Assembly (NCBI GenBank): GCA_947487205.1
Contig: CANKVU010000015.1
Span: 1-64,000, forward strand
Reading direction: 5' to 3'
Origin: an uncultured Paracoccaceae bacterium
GTDB taxonomy: Bacteria > Pseudomonadota > Alphaproteobacteria > Rhodobacterales > Rhodobacteraceae
Length of the DNA: 64,000 nucleotides
Positions 52,913 to 61,721 of the stretch are shown here, one piece after another. A model generated the notes under the pieces. The model made no database searches. It was not told where the DNA came from and saw only the letters and a list, made by a program, of their open reading frames with translations. A program made the position numbers and the translations under genes. How positions within the stretch are numbered: position 1 is the stretch's first letter; each line of letters opens with the position of its first letter.

Positions 52913-54310
52913 TTAGTCCCGGCCGCGAAGGTAGCGGAGAAGGTCTCGCATCGTGAACGCCGACACAGCCAGCAGGCCCAGAAGTATCAGCCATGCATGG
53001 AGGGGCGGGAAGCCGACATCCGCGGCGGGCAGGACCAATACGCTGCAAAAAAGGACCGCAATGGCCAGATGGGACGGGATGAGCGCGCGAAGCTCTACGC
53101 CCACCGTCCGTTTCATGAGAAACAGGGCCAGGCCGTAGCCGGCCAATTCCCCGAAGGCGGAAATCTTGATGATCGTCAAAAGGTTGCCGGAATTGGCCGC
53201 TACATACCAGACGAATGGAATTGCCAGCATTCTGATCCCGTTGGCGAACATGGCGTTTGATGTGTGTCCGGTGGAAAGTGCCACGAGCGACGGGCCCGTT
53301 TTGGCGACCCGGATTGCCTGCATCACCCCGAACCATTTGAGATATTCAAGGAGCGCCAGGTATTTTTCGCCGAGGAGGATATAAACTACCGGCCCGCCGA
53401 ACAGGTGGATCCCCACGACCAGCCCGGCTGCGGCGAGGAATGGAACTTCCAAGGCAACCCTGGACATGTGCCCGAAGCGTTCAGCCGTGGAATCGGTCGC
53501 CGACCAGAGCCGCGAGAGCTGGGGCAGGAAGAAGTTCTGCACGCTCTTGGCCAGCACGAGCGTGGGCGTCAGGGTCAGCGTCATTCCCATGGAGAAGATG
53601 GCGAGCGTCTCCATGCCGAGCTCGCGTCCGACAAGTACGCGATCGCCGTTGAATACCGCGAAAAGCAGGGCATTGTTGACCAGAAGCGGCCAGCCGAAAC
53701 GCAGGGATCCGGTGATGACGCGACGGTCGAACCGCGCTCTCCACGGGCGTTGGGCCGTCAGGTGCGAGGTCGCCACGCCGAGTGCGGCGCCCACGAGGAT
53801 GCATCCGAGCATCACCCGGTAATCCCCGAACCAGATCACGAGCGGCCAGACCAGCAGGAGGGACACCACGGCCGGAGCGAGCCGCGTGAGGAGCATCGGC
53901 CCGAAGACCATGTCCCGGTTCAGCCGGTGGATGTCGAAATGCTGGAAGGCGTTCAGGACCGGAACCAGGGCAACGGCCCGGTAGGCCCAGGCGACTTCGG
54001 GAACGTTCATGAAATCGGCCACGGGGCCGGCCAGGAGGAACAATGTCAGCCCCGACATGAGCCCTCGCATCAGTTGGAACCCTTGCAGCGCGGCCTGGAA
54101 GTCTGGATCGTCGCCCTCCTTGGACTGGACGATCTGCTGCTGCAATCCGAGCGCCGAGGCCATCTCCAGAAGCGAGACCACGAGGGCGAAGGTCGCGGCG
54201 ATCCCGTAATCCTCGACCGAGATCATCCGGGCAACCGCGAGGTTCCGCACGAGCAGGACCAGTGAAGCGGCCGCATTGCCCGACAGGATCAGGAATGCCG
54301 TGCGGAACAT
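52913..54310 (-). CDS. Polysaccharide flippase, Wzx/MATE-like
   Basis: 465 residues from the ATG at 54310, with GGAAGG 7 nt upstream. About 12-14 membrane segments. The N-terminus has LSGNAAASLVLLVRNLAVARMISVEDYGI, which is the start typical of Wzx/oligosaccharide flippases of the MOP superfamily. Expected to move undecaprenyl-linked repeat units across the inner membrane for the Wzy-like protein at 49463. Starts the minus-strand block that runs to 44780, and is divergent from the FrhB-like gene at 54434. Confidence 0.88.
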   Translation of the reverse strand: MFRTAFLILSGNAAASLVLLVRNLAVARMISVEDYGIAATFALVVSLLEMASALGLQQQIVQSKEGDDPDFQAALQGFQLMRGLMSGLTLFLLAGPVADFMNVPEVAWAYRAVALVPVLNAFQHFDIHRLNRDMVFGPMLLTRLAPAVVSLLLVWPLVIWFGDYRVMLGCILVGAALGVATSHLTAQRPWRARFDRRVITGSLRFGWPLLVNNALLFAVFNGDRVLVGRELGMETLAIFSMGMTLTLTPTLVLAKSVQNFFLPQLSRLWSATDSTAERFGHMSRVALEVPFLAAAGLVVGIHLFGGPVVYILLGEKYLALLEYLKWFGVMQAIRVAKTGPSLVALSTGHTSNAMFANGIRMLAIPFVWYVAANSGNLLTIIKISAFGELAGYGLALFLMKRTVGVELRALIPSHLAIAVLFCSVLVLPAADVGFPPLHAWLILLGLLAVSAFTMRDLLRYLRGRD

Positions 54311-54433
54311 GAATGACCTTCCGGATGGGGTTGCGGGGCCGCTTCTTCCCCGGCATGGCGTCGTGGTCAAGGTGACGCGCAATCGCTAAGAGACCCTTGA
54401 ACCGCGAGAACCAGAAGAACGATCGACCCCGAC

Positions 54434-55678
54434 ATGCCTTCACCCTTTTCGGCCAGCCCCGCCCTCAGGCGCGTGGCGCGTGGTGACCTCTGCGCCGGAT
54501 GCGGCGGCTGCGCGGCCATCGCACCCGGCAAGGTGCGGATGCAGCGCGTCGAGCCGGGCTACCTGCGGCCCCGTCAGGAAGCGCAGCTCTCCCCCGAGGA
54601 GGAAAGCGGCATCGCCGCGATCTGCCCGGCTCTCGGCCAGACGGTCGAGGCGGCCGGACGGACGGATTCGGTGCTCTGGGGGCCGTACGTCTCGATCGCC
54701 ACCGGCTGGGCCACGGATCCCGACACCCGGTTCGCCGCGTCCTCGGGCGGGGCCCTGTCGGCGATCCTGACCTATCTGGTCGAGAGCGGCCGGGTGGACG
54801 CCGTGGTGCAGACTACGGCGGACCCCGATCTGCCCATCGGCAATGCCGCGACCCTCTCGACCGGGGCGGAGGAGATCCGCGCCGCCGCCGGATCGCGCTA
54901 TGCCCCCTCGGCCCCGCTGGCCGACCTGCCCGCGCGTCTTGCCGAGCATCGCGAGAGCGGACGCCGCTTCGCCTTCGTGGGCAAGCCCTGCGACGCGGTG
55001 GCGCTCCGGGCCTGGTCCCGGCGGGACCCCGAGATCGACCGGGCCTTCCCGGTGGTGGTGTCGTTCTTCTGCGCGGGGGTGCCCTCCCATGCCGGCGGGC
55101 GGGCCGTCCTGGAGGCGCTCGGCACGGATCTCGAGGCGACGCGCGCCTTCCGCTATCGCGGCCGCGGCTGGCCGGGCCGGGCCACCGCCACCGGCCGGGA
55201 CGGGGCGGAACGGTCGATGACCTATCACGACAGTTGGGGACGGATCCTGTCGCGCCACGTCCAGCACCGCTGCAAGATCTGTCCCGACGGGACCGGCGTC
55301 GCCGCCGACATCGTCTGTGCCGATGCCTGGGAGAGCGACGAACGGGGCTATCCGGTCTTCAAGGAGGCGGATGGCGTCAGCCTGATCATGGGGCGCACCG
55401 CCAAGGGGGCCGACCTGATCTCCGCGGCCCGGGAGGCCGGCGCGATCGAGAGGCGGGATTTCGACATTTCCGACTTGGCGGCGATCCAGCCCGGGCAGCG
55501 GGAACGGCGCCGCGCGCTCCTGGCCCGCCTGCTCGGGCAGCGGGCGGCCGGCCGGCCGGTCCCGCGCTATCGAGGCCTGCGGCTCGCCGCGGCGGCCCGC
55601 CAGAACCCCCCGGCCCGCAACCTGAAGAACTTCCTTGGCACTCTCAGGCGAAGCCTCCGCGCCTCAACGTCGCGGTAA
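54434..55678 (+). CDS. FrhB-like (coenzyme F420 hydrogenase beta-subunit family) protein
   Basis: 414 residues from the ATG at 54434. The N-terminus DLCAGCGGCAAIAPGKV supplies Cys20, Cys23 and Cys26, but the fourth ferredoxin Cys before the proline is replaced by Ala30. Other family segments: ASSGGALSAILTYLVESGRVD, FVGKPCDAVALRAW, FFCAGVPS, RCKICPDGTG and DIVCADAWESDERGYPVF. Homologues in EPS clusters are usually paired with a polysaccharide pyruvyltransferase, as here (next gene). Their reaction in bacteria without F420 is not settled. Confidence 0.82.
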   Translation: MPSPFSASPALRRVARGDLCAGCGGCAAIAPGKVRMQRVEPGYLRPRQEAQLSPEEESGIAAICPALGQTVEAAGRTDSVLWGPYVSIATGWATDPDTRFAASSGGALSAILTYLVESGRVDAVVQTTADPDLPIGNAATLSTGAEEIRAAAGSRYAPSAPLADLPARLAEHRESGRRFAFVGKPCDAVALRAWSRRDPEIDRAFPVVVSFFCAGVPSHAGGRAVLEALGTDLEATRAFRYRGRGWPGRATATGRDGAERSMTYHDSWGRILSRHVQHRCKICPDGTGVAADIVCADAWESDERGYPVFKEADGVSLIMGRTAKGADLISAAREAGAIERRDFDISDLAAIQPGQRERRRALLARLLGQRAAGRPVPRYRGLRLAAAARQNPPARNLKNFLGTLRRSLRASTSR

Positions 55679-55703
55679 CGGAACGAAAGTAGTAAAGACG
55701 ACC

Positions 55704-56867
55704 ATGAGCAATCCGCTTCGCATCTGCCTGATCCAGCATTCCACCCGTTCGGACAACATGGGGGTGGGGGCGCTGACCGCTGCCGAAGTGGACATCCTGC
55801 GGGACATCGCGCGCGATCTCGGCCGCGAGTTGAAGATCACCATCATGGACTGGAAGGGGCCGCGCCGCCCCTACGTGACCGGTCCCGACATCGAGGTGGT
55901 CGATATCGATCGCAGATCGCTTTTGTCGCCGCGGGGCTTCTTCGCCGTGGCGCGCCGGTCCGACGCGGTGATCGATATCGGGGCGGGGGACAGTTTCGCG
56001 GATATTTACGGTTCGGCCCGGCTCACGCGGATGTTCTGGATGAAAGCGCTCGTCCATCTCTCGGGCACGCCGCTCGTCCTCGCGCCCCAGACCATCGGCC
56101 CCTTCACCAAGCCCGGGTCGAAGCGCCTGGCCCGGCTGACCATGCATCGCTCGGCCCTCGTCGCCACGCGCGACCGGCTTTCGACCGAGCACGCCCGCGA
56201 ACTGGGCTACGAGGACGTGATCGAGGCCTCCGACGTGGCGCTGCGCCTGTCCTACGACACGCCGGCGCCGCGCGATCCGGCCGCGCCGCCGAAGGTCGGG
56301 ATCAACGTCTCGGGCCTGCTGATGAACCGCGGTTACACGGGAAAGAATGAATTCGGCATCCGCGCCGATTATCCCACCCTGATCCGCGACCTGATTCGGT
56401 TCTTCCGCTCCGAGGGCTGCGAGATCCACCTCGTCGCCCATGTCTATCCCGATGCCGACAGCCGCACCCATCGCGAGGACGACACCGCGGCGAACGCCGC
56501 CCTCGTGGAGGAATTCCCGAACCTGATCGCGGCCCCCCGCTTCGCCTCGCCGTCGGAGGCGAAGAGCTATATCGCCGGGCTCGACTTCTTCATGGGCGCG
56601 CGGATGCATGCCTGCATCGCGGCCTTCTCGGCGGGCGTGCCGGTCGTTCCGATGGCCTACAGCCGCAAGTTCGAGGGGCTCTTCGGAACGATCGGCTACG
56701 ACCGGACGGTCGATTGCACCTCCGAGACGGCAGAGGTGATCGAGGAGAAGATCCGGGCCGCCTACGCGGAGCGCGACATTCTCCGCGCGGAGGTCGAATC
56801 GGCCTGCCGGGCCGGGGTGGAGAAACTGGCCGTGTACGAAAAGCGCCTGCGCGGCCTCCTGGCCTGA
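55704..56867 (+). CDS. Polysaccharide pyruvyl transferase family protein
   Basis: 387 residues from the ATG at 55704, 25 nt after the previous stop. Family segments: NMGVGALTAAEVDILRDIA, DAVIDIGAGDSFADIYG, TPLVLAPQTIGPFTKPGSK, RDRLSTEHARELGYEDVIEASDVALRL (split across the domain), GLDFFMGARMHACIAAFSAGVPVVPMAYSRKF. These correspond to the WcaK/CsaB-like fold that transfers pyruvate from phosphoenolpyruvate to form a ketal on a sugar. Pairs with the FrhB-like gene upstream. Confidence 0.88.
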   Translation: MSNPLRICLIQHSTRSDNMGVGALTAAEVDILRDIARDLGRELKITIMDWKGPRRPYVTGPDIEVVDIDRRSLLSPRGFFAVARRSDAVIDIGAGDSFADIYGSARLTRMFWMKALVHLSGTPLVLAPQTIGPFTKPGSKRLARLTMHRSALVATRDRLSTEHARELGYEDVIEASDVALRLSYDTPAPRDPAAPPKVGINVSGLLMNRGYTGKNEFGIRADYPTLIRDLIRFFRSEGCEIHLVAHVYPDADSRTHREDDTAANAALVEEFPNLIAAPRFASPSEAKSYIAGLDFFMGARMHACIAAFSAGVPVVPMAYSRKFEGLFGTIGYDRTVDCTSETAEVIEEKIRAAYAERDILRAEVESACRAGVEKLAVYEKRLRGLLA

Positions 56868-56900
56868 GAGGGTCCCGTTTTGCCGAAGGAGGCGAGTCAG

Positions 56901-57704
56901 ATGGAAAAGAACGTGTCGGTATCGGTCATCAACCTCGACCGCCGCCCCGACCGCATGGAATACATGGCAGCGGCGCTGGACCGCCTCGGCCTGCCTTATA
57001 CCCGCATTCCGGCCGTCGATGCCCGGGACCCGGCGAACGACTGGCTGATCGATGGCGTTCCCGCCCGGATCACCGGTATCCGCATGCGGCGCGGCGAACA
57101 TGCCACGCATGCCTCCCATTGCGCCGCCTGGGAGGATGCGAGGGTGCGGGGCCTCGACGCGGTCGTCGTTCTCGAGGACGACGCCGTCATCTCCGACGAT
57201 TTTGCCGACCTCATGACCCTGGACTGGATCCCCGAGGATGCCGACCTCGTCAAGCTCGAAGCCTATTGGGGGGAAATAGAGCTGGGACCGGTCGCCGGGA
57301 AGCCGTTCCCGGAGCGGACGCTGCATCGCCTCCACTCCGTTCACCTGGGGACGGCGGGAACTCTGATCACCGCCTCCGGACTGAAGAAGCTGGAACAGCT
57401 CATGGCGCCCGAAACGATATCCGACCCCGTCGATCGCGCCATCTTCGACAAGCATTCTCCCGTGTCGAAGGCGCTCACGATCTACCAGATCGTTCCGGCA
57501 ATGGTGCGCCAGGCCGAGTTCTTTTCGACGCCGGATACGAGCCGGGTCCGAACGAGCGATCTTGCGGCGGGCCGGGATGCCGAGACGAATAACGGGGCGG
57601 CCTACGGGAATCCGCACAGCCTCGGACGTCGTGCCCGCCGAATGGCCTTGCGCGTGCGAGCGCGTCTGAAGGGGCGTCGTCGAACGGTTGTTCCCTACCG
57701 GTAA
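56901..57704 (+). CDS. Family 25 glycosyltransferase
   Basis: 267 residues. The ATG at 56901 with AGGAGG 8 nt upstream is preferred over a TTG at 56880. VSVINLDRRPDRMEYMAAALDRLGL is the family 25 start; GEHATHASHCAAWEDA and VVLEDDAVISDDFADL (near residue 90) are the conserved segments, with GTAGTLITASGLKKLE further on. Known members are LPS galactosyl- or glucosyltransferases. 33 nt after the pyruvyltransferase gene. Confidence 0.87.
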   Translation: MEKNVSVSVINLDRRPDRMEYMAAALDRLGLPYTRIPAVDARDPANDWLIDGVPARITGIRMRRGEHATHASHCAAWEDARVRGLDAVVVLEDDAVISDDFADLMTLDWIPEDADLVKLEAYWGEIELGPVAGKPFPERTLHRLHSVHLGTAGTLITASGLKKLEQLMAPETISDPVDRAIFDKHSPVSKALTIYQIVPAMVRQAEFFSTPDTSRVRTSDLAAGRDAETNNGAAYGNPHSLGRRARRMALRVRARLKGRRRTVVPYR

Positions 57705-57884
57705 CTTTCCGCGTCACATGGGACGGACCGCGATGCGAGTGGGCAAGGTCGATCCCGATCTGACCGCCACCCCCCGCTGGCCGCCTGGAAGCGGGAGCGA
57801 CCTGGATATTCGGCACCACCACGCCGCAAGAGAGCTGCGGGGCAGGATCATACCTCCCGCATATACGTCACAAGGGAAGCGGAA

Positions 57885-58805
57885 ATGCCAAGAATATCGA
57901 TCGTCATCCCGACCCATAACAATCCCGATACCCTTCCGCGGACTATCGATTCGATCAGGGCCCAGACGTTCACCGACTTCGAGGTCATAATCGTCAACGA
58001 TGGCGGCCAATCCCCGTCGGAGTTTCTGGACCTGGGCGACGAGAGGTTTCGTCTGGTCGATCTCCCCCGAAACCAGGGGGTTTCCAATGCCAGGAACGTA
58101 GGCTTCGAGGAATCGAGCGGAGATCTGGTCTACTTTCTCGATGCCGATGACTTCATCGCCGAAGATCTTCTCTCCATGGCCAGCGAAAAGATGATGGACA
58201 GCCGGTGGGGAATGTTCGCCGTTCTCCACAAGCCCGTTCCCGTGGACAGGGTGCATGAGGAAAAGGAGTTGCTGAAGGCAAAGGACCGGGTCTCGGGCTT
58301 CAGGGAAATGGATCCCGCCGCGTTCTGCGACGCCTTCCGCCAGAATACCCAGAACTTCCTCCCCTCGACCGTTCTGTTCCGGCGATCGGCGATCCTGGAG
58401 ACCGGCGGAGAGAAGCCGTGGGAAACCTCCATGAAGAATGGCGCCGATACACTCATCATCATGCTGGTGGGCGCCAGGTACGAGGTTCTGCAATCTCTCG
58501 ACACCCTCGTCATGTACAGTGTCAGGCCCAACAGCCTCTCGAGGCAGAGCGCGCTTGCGACCTGGAATGCCCGCATCGTCGCGATGGATCATTTCCTCGA
58601 TCGGATGACGGCGGAAGGGGCGGACAAGAGGGTGATCGAGGCCGGCCGGCGTCTTCGTCAAAACGGGGCCCGCCGAGCGTCCCGCATATACAAGGCGAAC
58701 CGGAACAGGGCGCAGGGGGCTCGGGTCCTGCTCGAGGACCTGCGCAAGCATCCCAACGGCAAGTCGTTCCTCGAACTCATCCGACTGGCAGTCCTGCCGG
58801 GCTAG
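57885..58805 (+). CDS. Family 2 glycosyltransferase
   Basis: 306 residues from the ATG at 57885 with GGAAGCGGAA upstream. ISIVIPTHNNPDTLPRTIDSI, EVIIVNDGGQSPSE, NQGVSNARNVGFEESSGD and LVYFLDADDFIAEDLL (near residue 84) are the GT-A motifs. The last 60 residues are basic and helical. Separated by 180 bp from the family 25 gene, so it may have its own promoter. Confidence 0.88.
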   Translation: MPRISIVIPTHNNPDTLPRTIDSIRAQTFTDFEVIIVNDGGQSPSEFLDLGDERFRLVDLPRNQGVSNARNVGFEESSGDLVYFLDADDFIAEDLLSMASEKMMDSRWGMFAVLHKPVPVDRVHEEKELLKAKDRVSGFREMDPAAFCDAFRQNTQNFLPSTVLFRRSAILETGGEKPWETSMKNGADTLIIMLVGARYEVLQSLDTLVMYSVRPNSLSRQSALATWNARIVAMDHFLDRMTAEGADKRVIEAGRRLRQNGARRASRIYKANRNRAQGARVLLEDLRKHPNGKSFLELIRLAVLPG

Positions 58806-58874
58806 GGATGCGCGCGCGATCCGGCGACGTCGACGGGGGGCGGTCCGATCCGGAAGGTGCCGGCCGAACCGGGT

Positions 58875-60053
58875 TCACGGCATTGCGGCTTTGGACGGCC
58901 CTTCTGCCACTGCGAGCATGCGCTCCTGCAAGATCTCGGCCCAGGTCGTCCAGTTCAGCCGGGTCTCGAAGTCGTCGCGGGCGGCGTGGCGCATCCGGTC
59001 GAGCCGGACGGGATCCGACAGGAGGGCGCCGATTGCCTCGGCATAGGCCGCGCCGGAGGCGCCGGGGGGCAGGGTGAAGCCGGTTTCGCCCTCCCGGATC
59101 ACTTCCGGCACGCCGCCCGTCGCGGTTCCGAACGAGACCGTCCCGAACGCGGCGGCCTCGCAGAAGACGACGCCGTAGCATTCGGCCTGCGTGGGCAGCA
59201 CCAGAAGGTCGGAGCGGGCGAAGATCTCTCGGAAACGGGCCCGTTCGTCGGGCTTCTTCTTGTCGAGGAACGGAATGACCGTGGTGGCGCGCCGCAAGGT
59301 CTCCGACGGGGTCCATTCCGCCGGCGGGGTGCAGCCCAGGATCGTCAACTCGATGTCCACGCCGGCCGCGATCAGGCGCTCGGCGGCGTCGAGCACGATG
59401 TCGCCGCCCTTGCGCTTCCACTGGACGCCGCAGAACAGGAGCCGGAACGGCCCTTCCGCCCGCGGGCCCAGTATCTCCGTGCGGGGTGGCGGATCGTCCA
59501 TGTTGGCCCCGAAGGGCTGGACGAAGACGCGGTCGGGATCGATGCCGTAATCGTCGATTGCCGATCTCGCCGCCCATTCGGTGGGAAAGGTCAGCAGATC
59601 CGCGCGCCGCATCGCGGCCCCTTCGGAGGCGATGGCCCGTTCCCGGGCCACCTTCGACGGCGTTCCGAACCAGTCGTAATAGTCGAGCATCAGCCGCACG
59701 GTTGCATCGGAGCAATAGACCACCGGGATCCCGGTGGGCGGCAGGTCGGCGATGAGGGTCGAGCCCACCGGGGCAAAGAGCACGTCGACGGATTTCGACC
59801 GGACGAGATCCAGAACCTTGCGGCCCTTCCGCCGGGTCATCGTCCGGGCCCGGTTCAGCATCGGATCCTGCCCGCTCAGCCGACGCAGGACCTTGTCCAC
59901 GCGCCGCAGCATGATCGTCTCGCGCTCGCAGACCGGGCCGAGCATTTCCAGCGACGTGCCCGTTCGCTCGACAGCCCGCACCATGTGCAGGATCGTCCCC
60001 GACCAGGCCTCCTTGCGGCGGATGTCGATCTCGGTGATCAGGCCAATCTTCAT
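58875..60053 (-). CDS. Family 4 glycosyltransferase
   Basis: 392 residues from the ATG at 60053 (MKIGLITEIDIRRKEAWSG); an in-frame Met 10 codons upstream (60083) is possible, and neither has a clear ribosome-binding site. C-domain motifs: LLFCGVQWKRKGGDIVLDAAERL, ELTILGCTPP and LLVLPTQAECYGVVFCEAAAFG near residue 300, the E-x7-E donor site, then GGVPEVIREGETGF. Cytoplasmic, GT-B. Single minus-strand gene divergent from the glycosyltransferase at 60238. Confidence 0.88.
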   Translation of the reverse strand: MKIGLITEIDIRRKEAWSGTILHMVRAVERTGTSLEMLGPVCERETIMLRRVDKVLRRLSGQDPMLNRARTMTRRKGRKVLDLVRSKSVDVLFAPVGSTLIADLPPTGIPVVYCSDATVRLMLDYYDWFGTPSKVARERAIASEGAAMRRADLLTFPTEWAARSAIDDYGIDPDRVFVQPFGANMDDPPPRTEILGPRAEGPFRLLFCGVQWKRKGGDIVLDAAERLIAAGVDIELTILGCTPPAEWTPSETLRRATTVIPFLDKKKPDERARFREIFARSDLLVLPTQAECYGVVFCEAAAFGTVSFGTATGGVPEVIREGETGFTLPPGASGAAYAEAIGALLSDPVRLDRMRHAARDDFETRLNWTTWAEILQERMLAVAEGPSKAAMP

Positions 60054-60237
60054 GGAGGAGGTCGCGCCATTCGAAGGAAACATCGTGTCTGCGCGCCTTG
60101 GATGCGCGGCGGCGGTCGTGATCGTCGGCACCTCTTAAGACCACTCCCTACCGGGTCACAAGCCGCTCGCGCCTCTGCAGCGGTGGATGGCGCAATCTGC
60201 GATGTCGCCCCGGGCGGGATGGACCTATAGGAGGGGC

Positions 60238-61089
60238 ATGTCTGCCTCTCGCATCGCCATCATCATCCCCCATTACGACGACCACGACCGGCTTGGGCGC
60301 TGCCTTGCGGCATTGGCTCCGCAGATCGGCGCCGGGGACGAGGTCGTCGTGGTCGACAATGCCTCCCCGCGCCGTCCGCACGTCCCCGAGGGGGTCCGCC
60401 TCGTGGTCGAAGCCGAGAAGGGCGCGGCCGTGGCGCGGAACCGCGGAGTGGCCGAAACCGTGGCCCCGGTGCTTCTGTTCCTCGACTGCGATTGCGTGCC
60501 CGCGCGCGACTGGCTTGCCACGGCCCGCGGCCTGGCGGAGCGGGCCGACCTGATCGGCGGGACCGTGACCGTCTTCGACGAATCCCCGCCGCCCCGGAGC
60601 GGCGCGGAGGCCTTCGAGACGGTCTTCGCCTTCGACAACCGCGGCTACGTGGAGCGCAAGGGGTTCTCGGTGACCGCGAACCTGCTGACCCATCGCAAGG
60701 TGCTCGACACGATCGGCGGCTTTCGCCCCGGATTGTCCGAAGATCTGGAATGGTGCCGGCGCGCCACGGCGGCCGGGTACCGGCTGGTGCACGAGGAAGC
60801 GATTCGGGTCGCCCACCCCACGCGGCGGGACTGGCCGGCGCTGGAGAAGAAATGGCGCCGTCTCACCGAGGAAACCTGGGGGCTCGGACGGCAGGACGCG
60901 CGGGGCAGGGCGCTCTGGGCCGCCCGGGCCCTGGCGATGCCGCTCTCGATCCCGGCCCATGCTCCGCGCCTCCTGCGCCATCCCGACCTTGCCCCGCGGG
61001 AGAAGGCCCGGGCGCTTTCTACCCTGGCGCGGCTCCGCCTCAGGCGCGCGGGGTGGATGCTGGCTCAGGCGGCCGGACGGGGGATCTGA
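60238..61089 (+). CDS. Family 2 glycosyltransferase
   Basis: 283 residues from the ATG at 60238, immediately after an AGGAGG. The longer open frame from 60187 has no such site. Motifs: IAIIIPHYDDHDRLGRCLAAL, VVVVDNASPRR, EKGAAVARNRGVAETVA, LLFLDCDCVPARDW (near residue 82), GGFRPGLSEDLEWCRRATAAG. The C-terminal ~80 residues are Ala/Arg/Leu-rich and probably membrane-associated. Confidence 0.87.
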   Translation: MSASRIAIIIPHYDDHDRLGRCLAALAPQIGAGDEVVVVDNASPRRPHVPEGVRLVVEAEKGAAVARNRGVAETVAPVLLFLDCDCVPARDWLATARGLAERADLIGGTVTVFDESPPPRSGAEAFETVFAFDNRGYVERKGFSVTANLLTHRKVLDTIGGFRPGLSEDLEWCRRATAAGYRLVHEEAIRVAHPTRRDWPALEKKWRRLTEETWGLGRQDARGRALWAARALAMPLSIPAHAPRLLRHPDLAPREKARALSTLARLRLRRAGWMLAQAAGRGI

Positions 61090-61096
61090 GCGGGGC

Positions 61097-61636
61097 TCAC
61101 TCGCGCATCTTCAGGACCCGGGCGGGCACCCCGGCGGCGATGGCGCCCGCCGGCACGTCCCGGGTCACCACCGATCCCGCCCCGATCACGCAGCCATCCC
61201 CCAGGGTGACACCGGCGGTGATCACCGATTTCGTGCCGACCCAGCAATCGGAGCCGATGACGATATCGGCCTCGGTCATTGGCTGATCGGTGACGGGAAT
61301 GCCTGCCTTCAGCCCGTAATCGGCGGCGGTGAGGAAACAATCCGGACCGAAAGTGGTGCGGGCCCCGATCACGATCCGGCCGCTGGTCCGGCCCGCCCAG
61401 AGGGTACAGCGCGCGCCCAGCTGGACCTGGTCCCCGATCACGATCCGCTCGCCCTGGGCAAAGGAGGTGTTGGGCGCCAGGCGCACGTCGCGCCCGAGCG
61501 ACAATTTCCGCCGCTCGGCGACATGGGTGTAGCCGTAATAGTGCAGCAGCCGGAACGGATGCAGGAGAAGGGCCGGATCGAGAAAGGACCGCATCAGCCG
61601 GGCCGCGCGGTCGATGGGGCGTCTCTGTCGGGGCAT
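61097..61636 (-). CDS. Hexapeptide-repeat acetyltransferase (WcaF-like)
   Basis: 179 residues from the ATG at 61636. After a basic N-terminus, hexapeptide turns form a left-handed beta-helix (SFAQGERIVIGDQVQLGARCTLW, IVIGARTTFGPDCFL, GSDCWVGTKSVITAGVTLGDGCVIGAGSVVTRDV), ending in GAIAAGVPARVLK. The pattern is that of colanic-acid WcaF/WcaB-type O-acetyltransferases. Converges with the glycosyltransferase at 60238, with a gap of 7 nt. Confidence 0.87.
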   Translation of the reverse strand: MPRQRRPIDRAARLMRSFLDPALLLHPFRLLHYYGYTHVAERRKLSLGRDVRLAPNTSFAQGERIVIGDQVQLGARCTLWAGRTSGRIVIGARTTFGPDCFLTAADYGLKAGIPVTDQPMTEADIVIGSDCWVGTKSVITAGVTLGDGCVIGAGSVVTRDVPAGAIAAGVPARVLKMRE

Positions 61637-61721
61637 GGTCGATCCGGCTTTCTGGGCGCGCAGGCGGCGGGTCCGGCAGTGGCCGCGCCCGCGCAGGAAG
61701 CGGGCCGGCGGCCGCGGCCGA

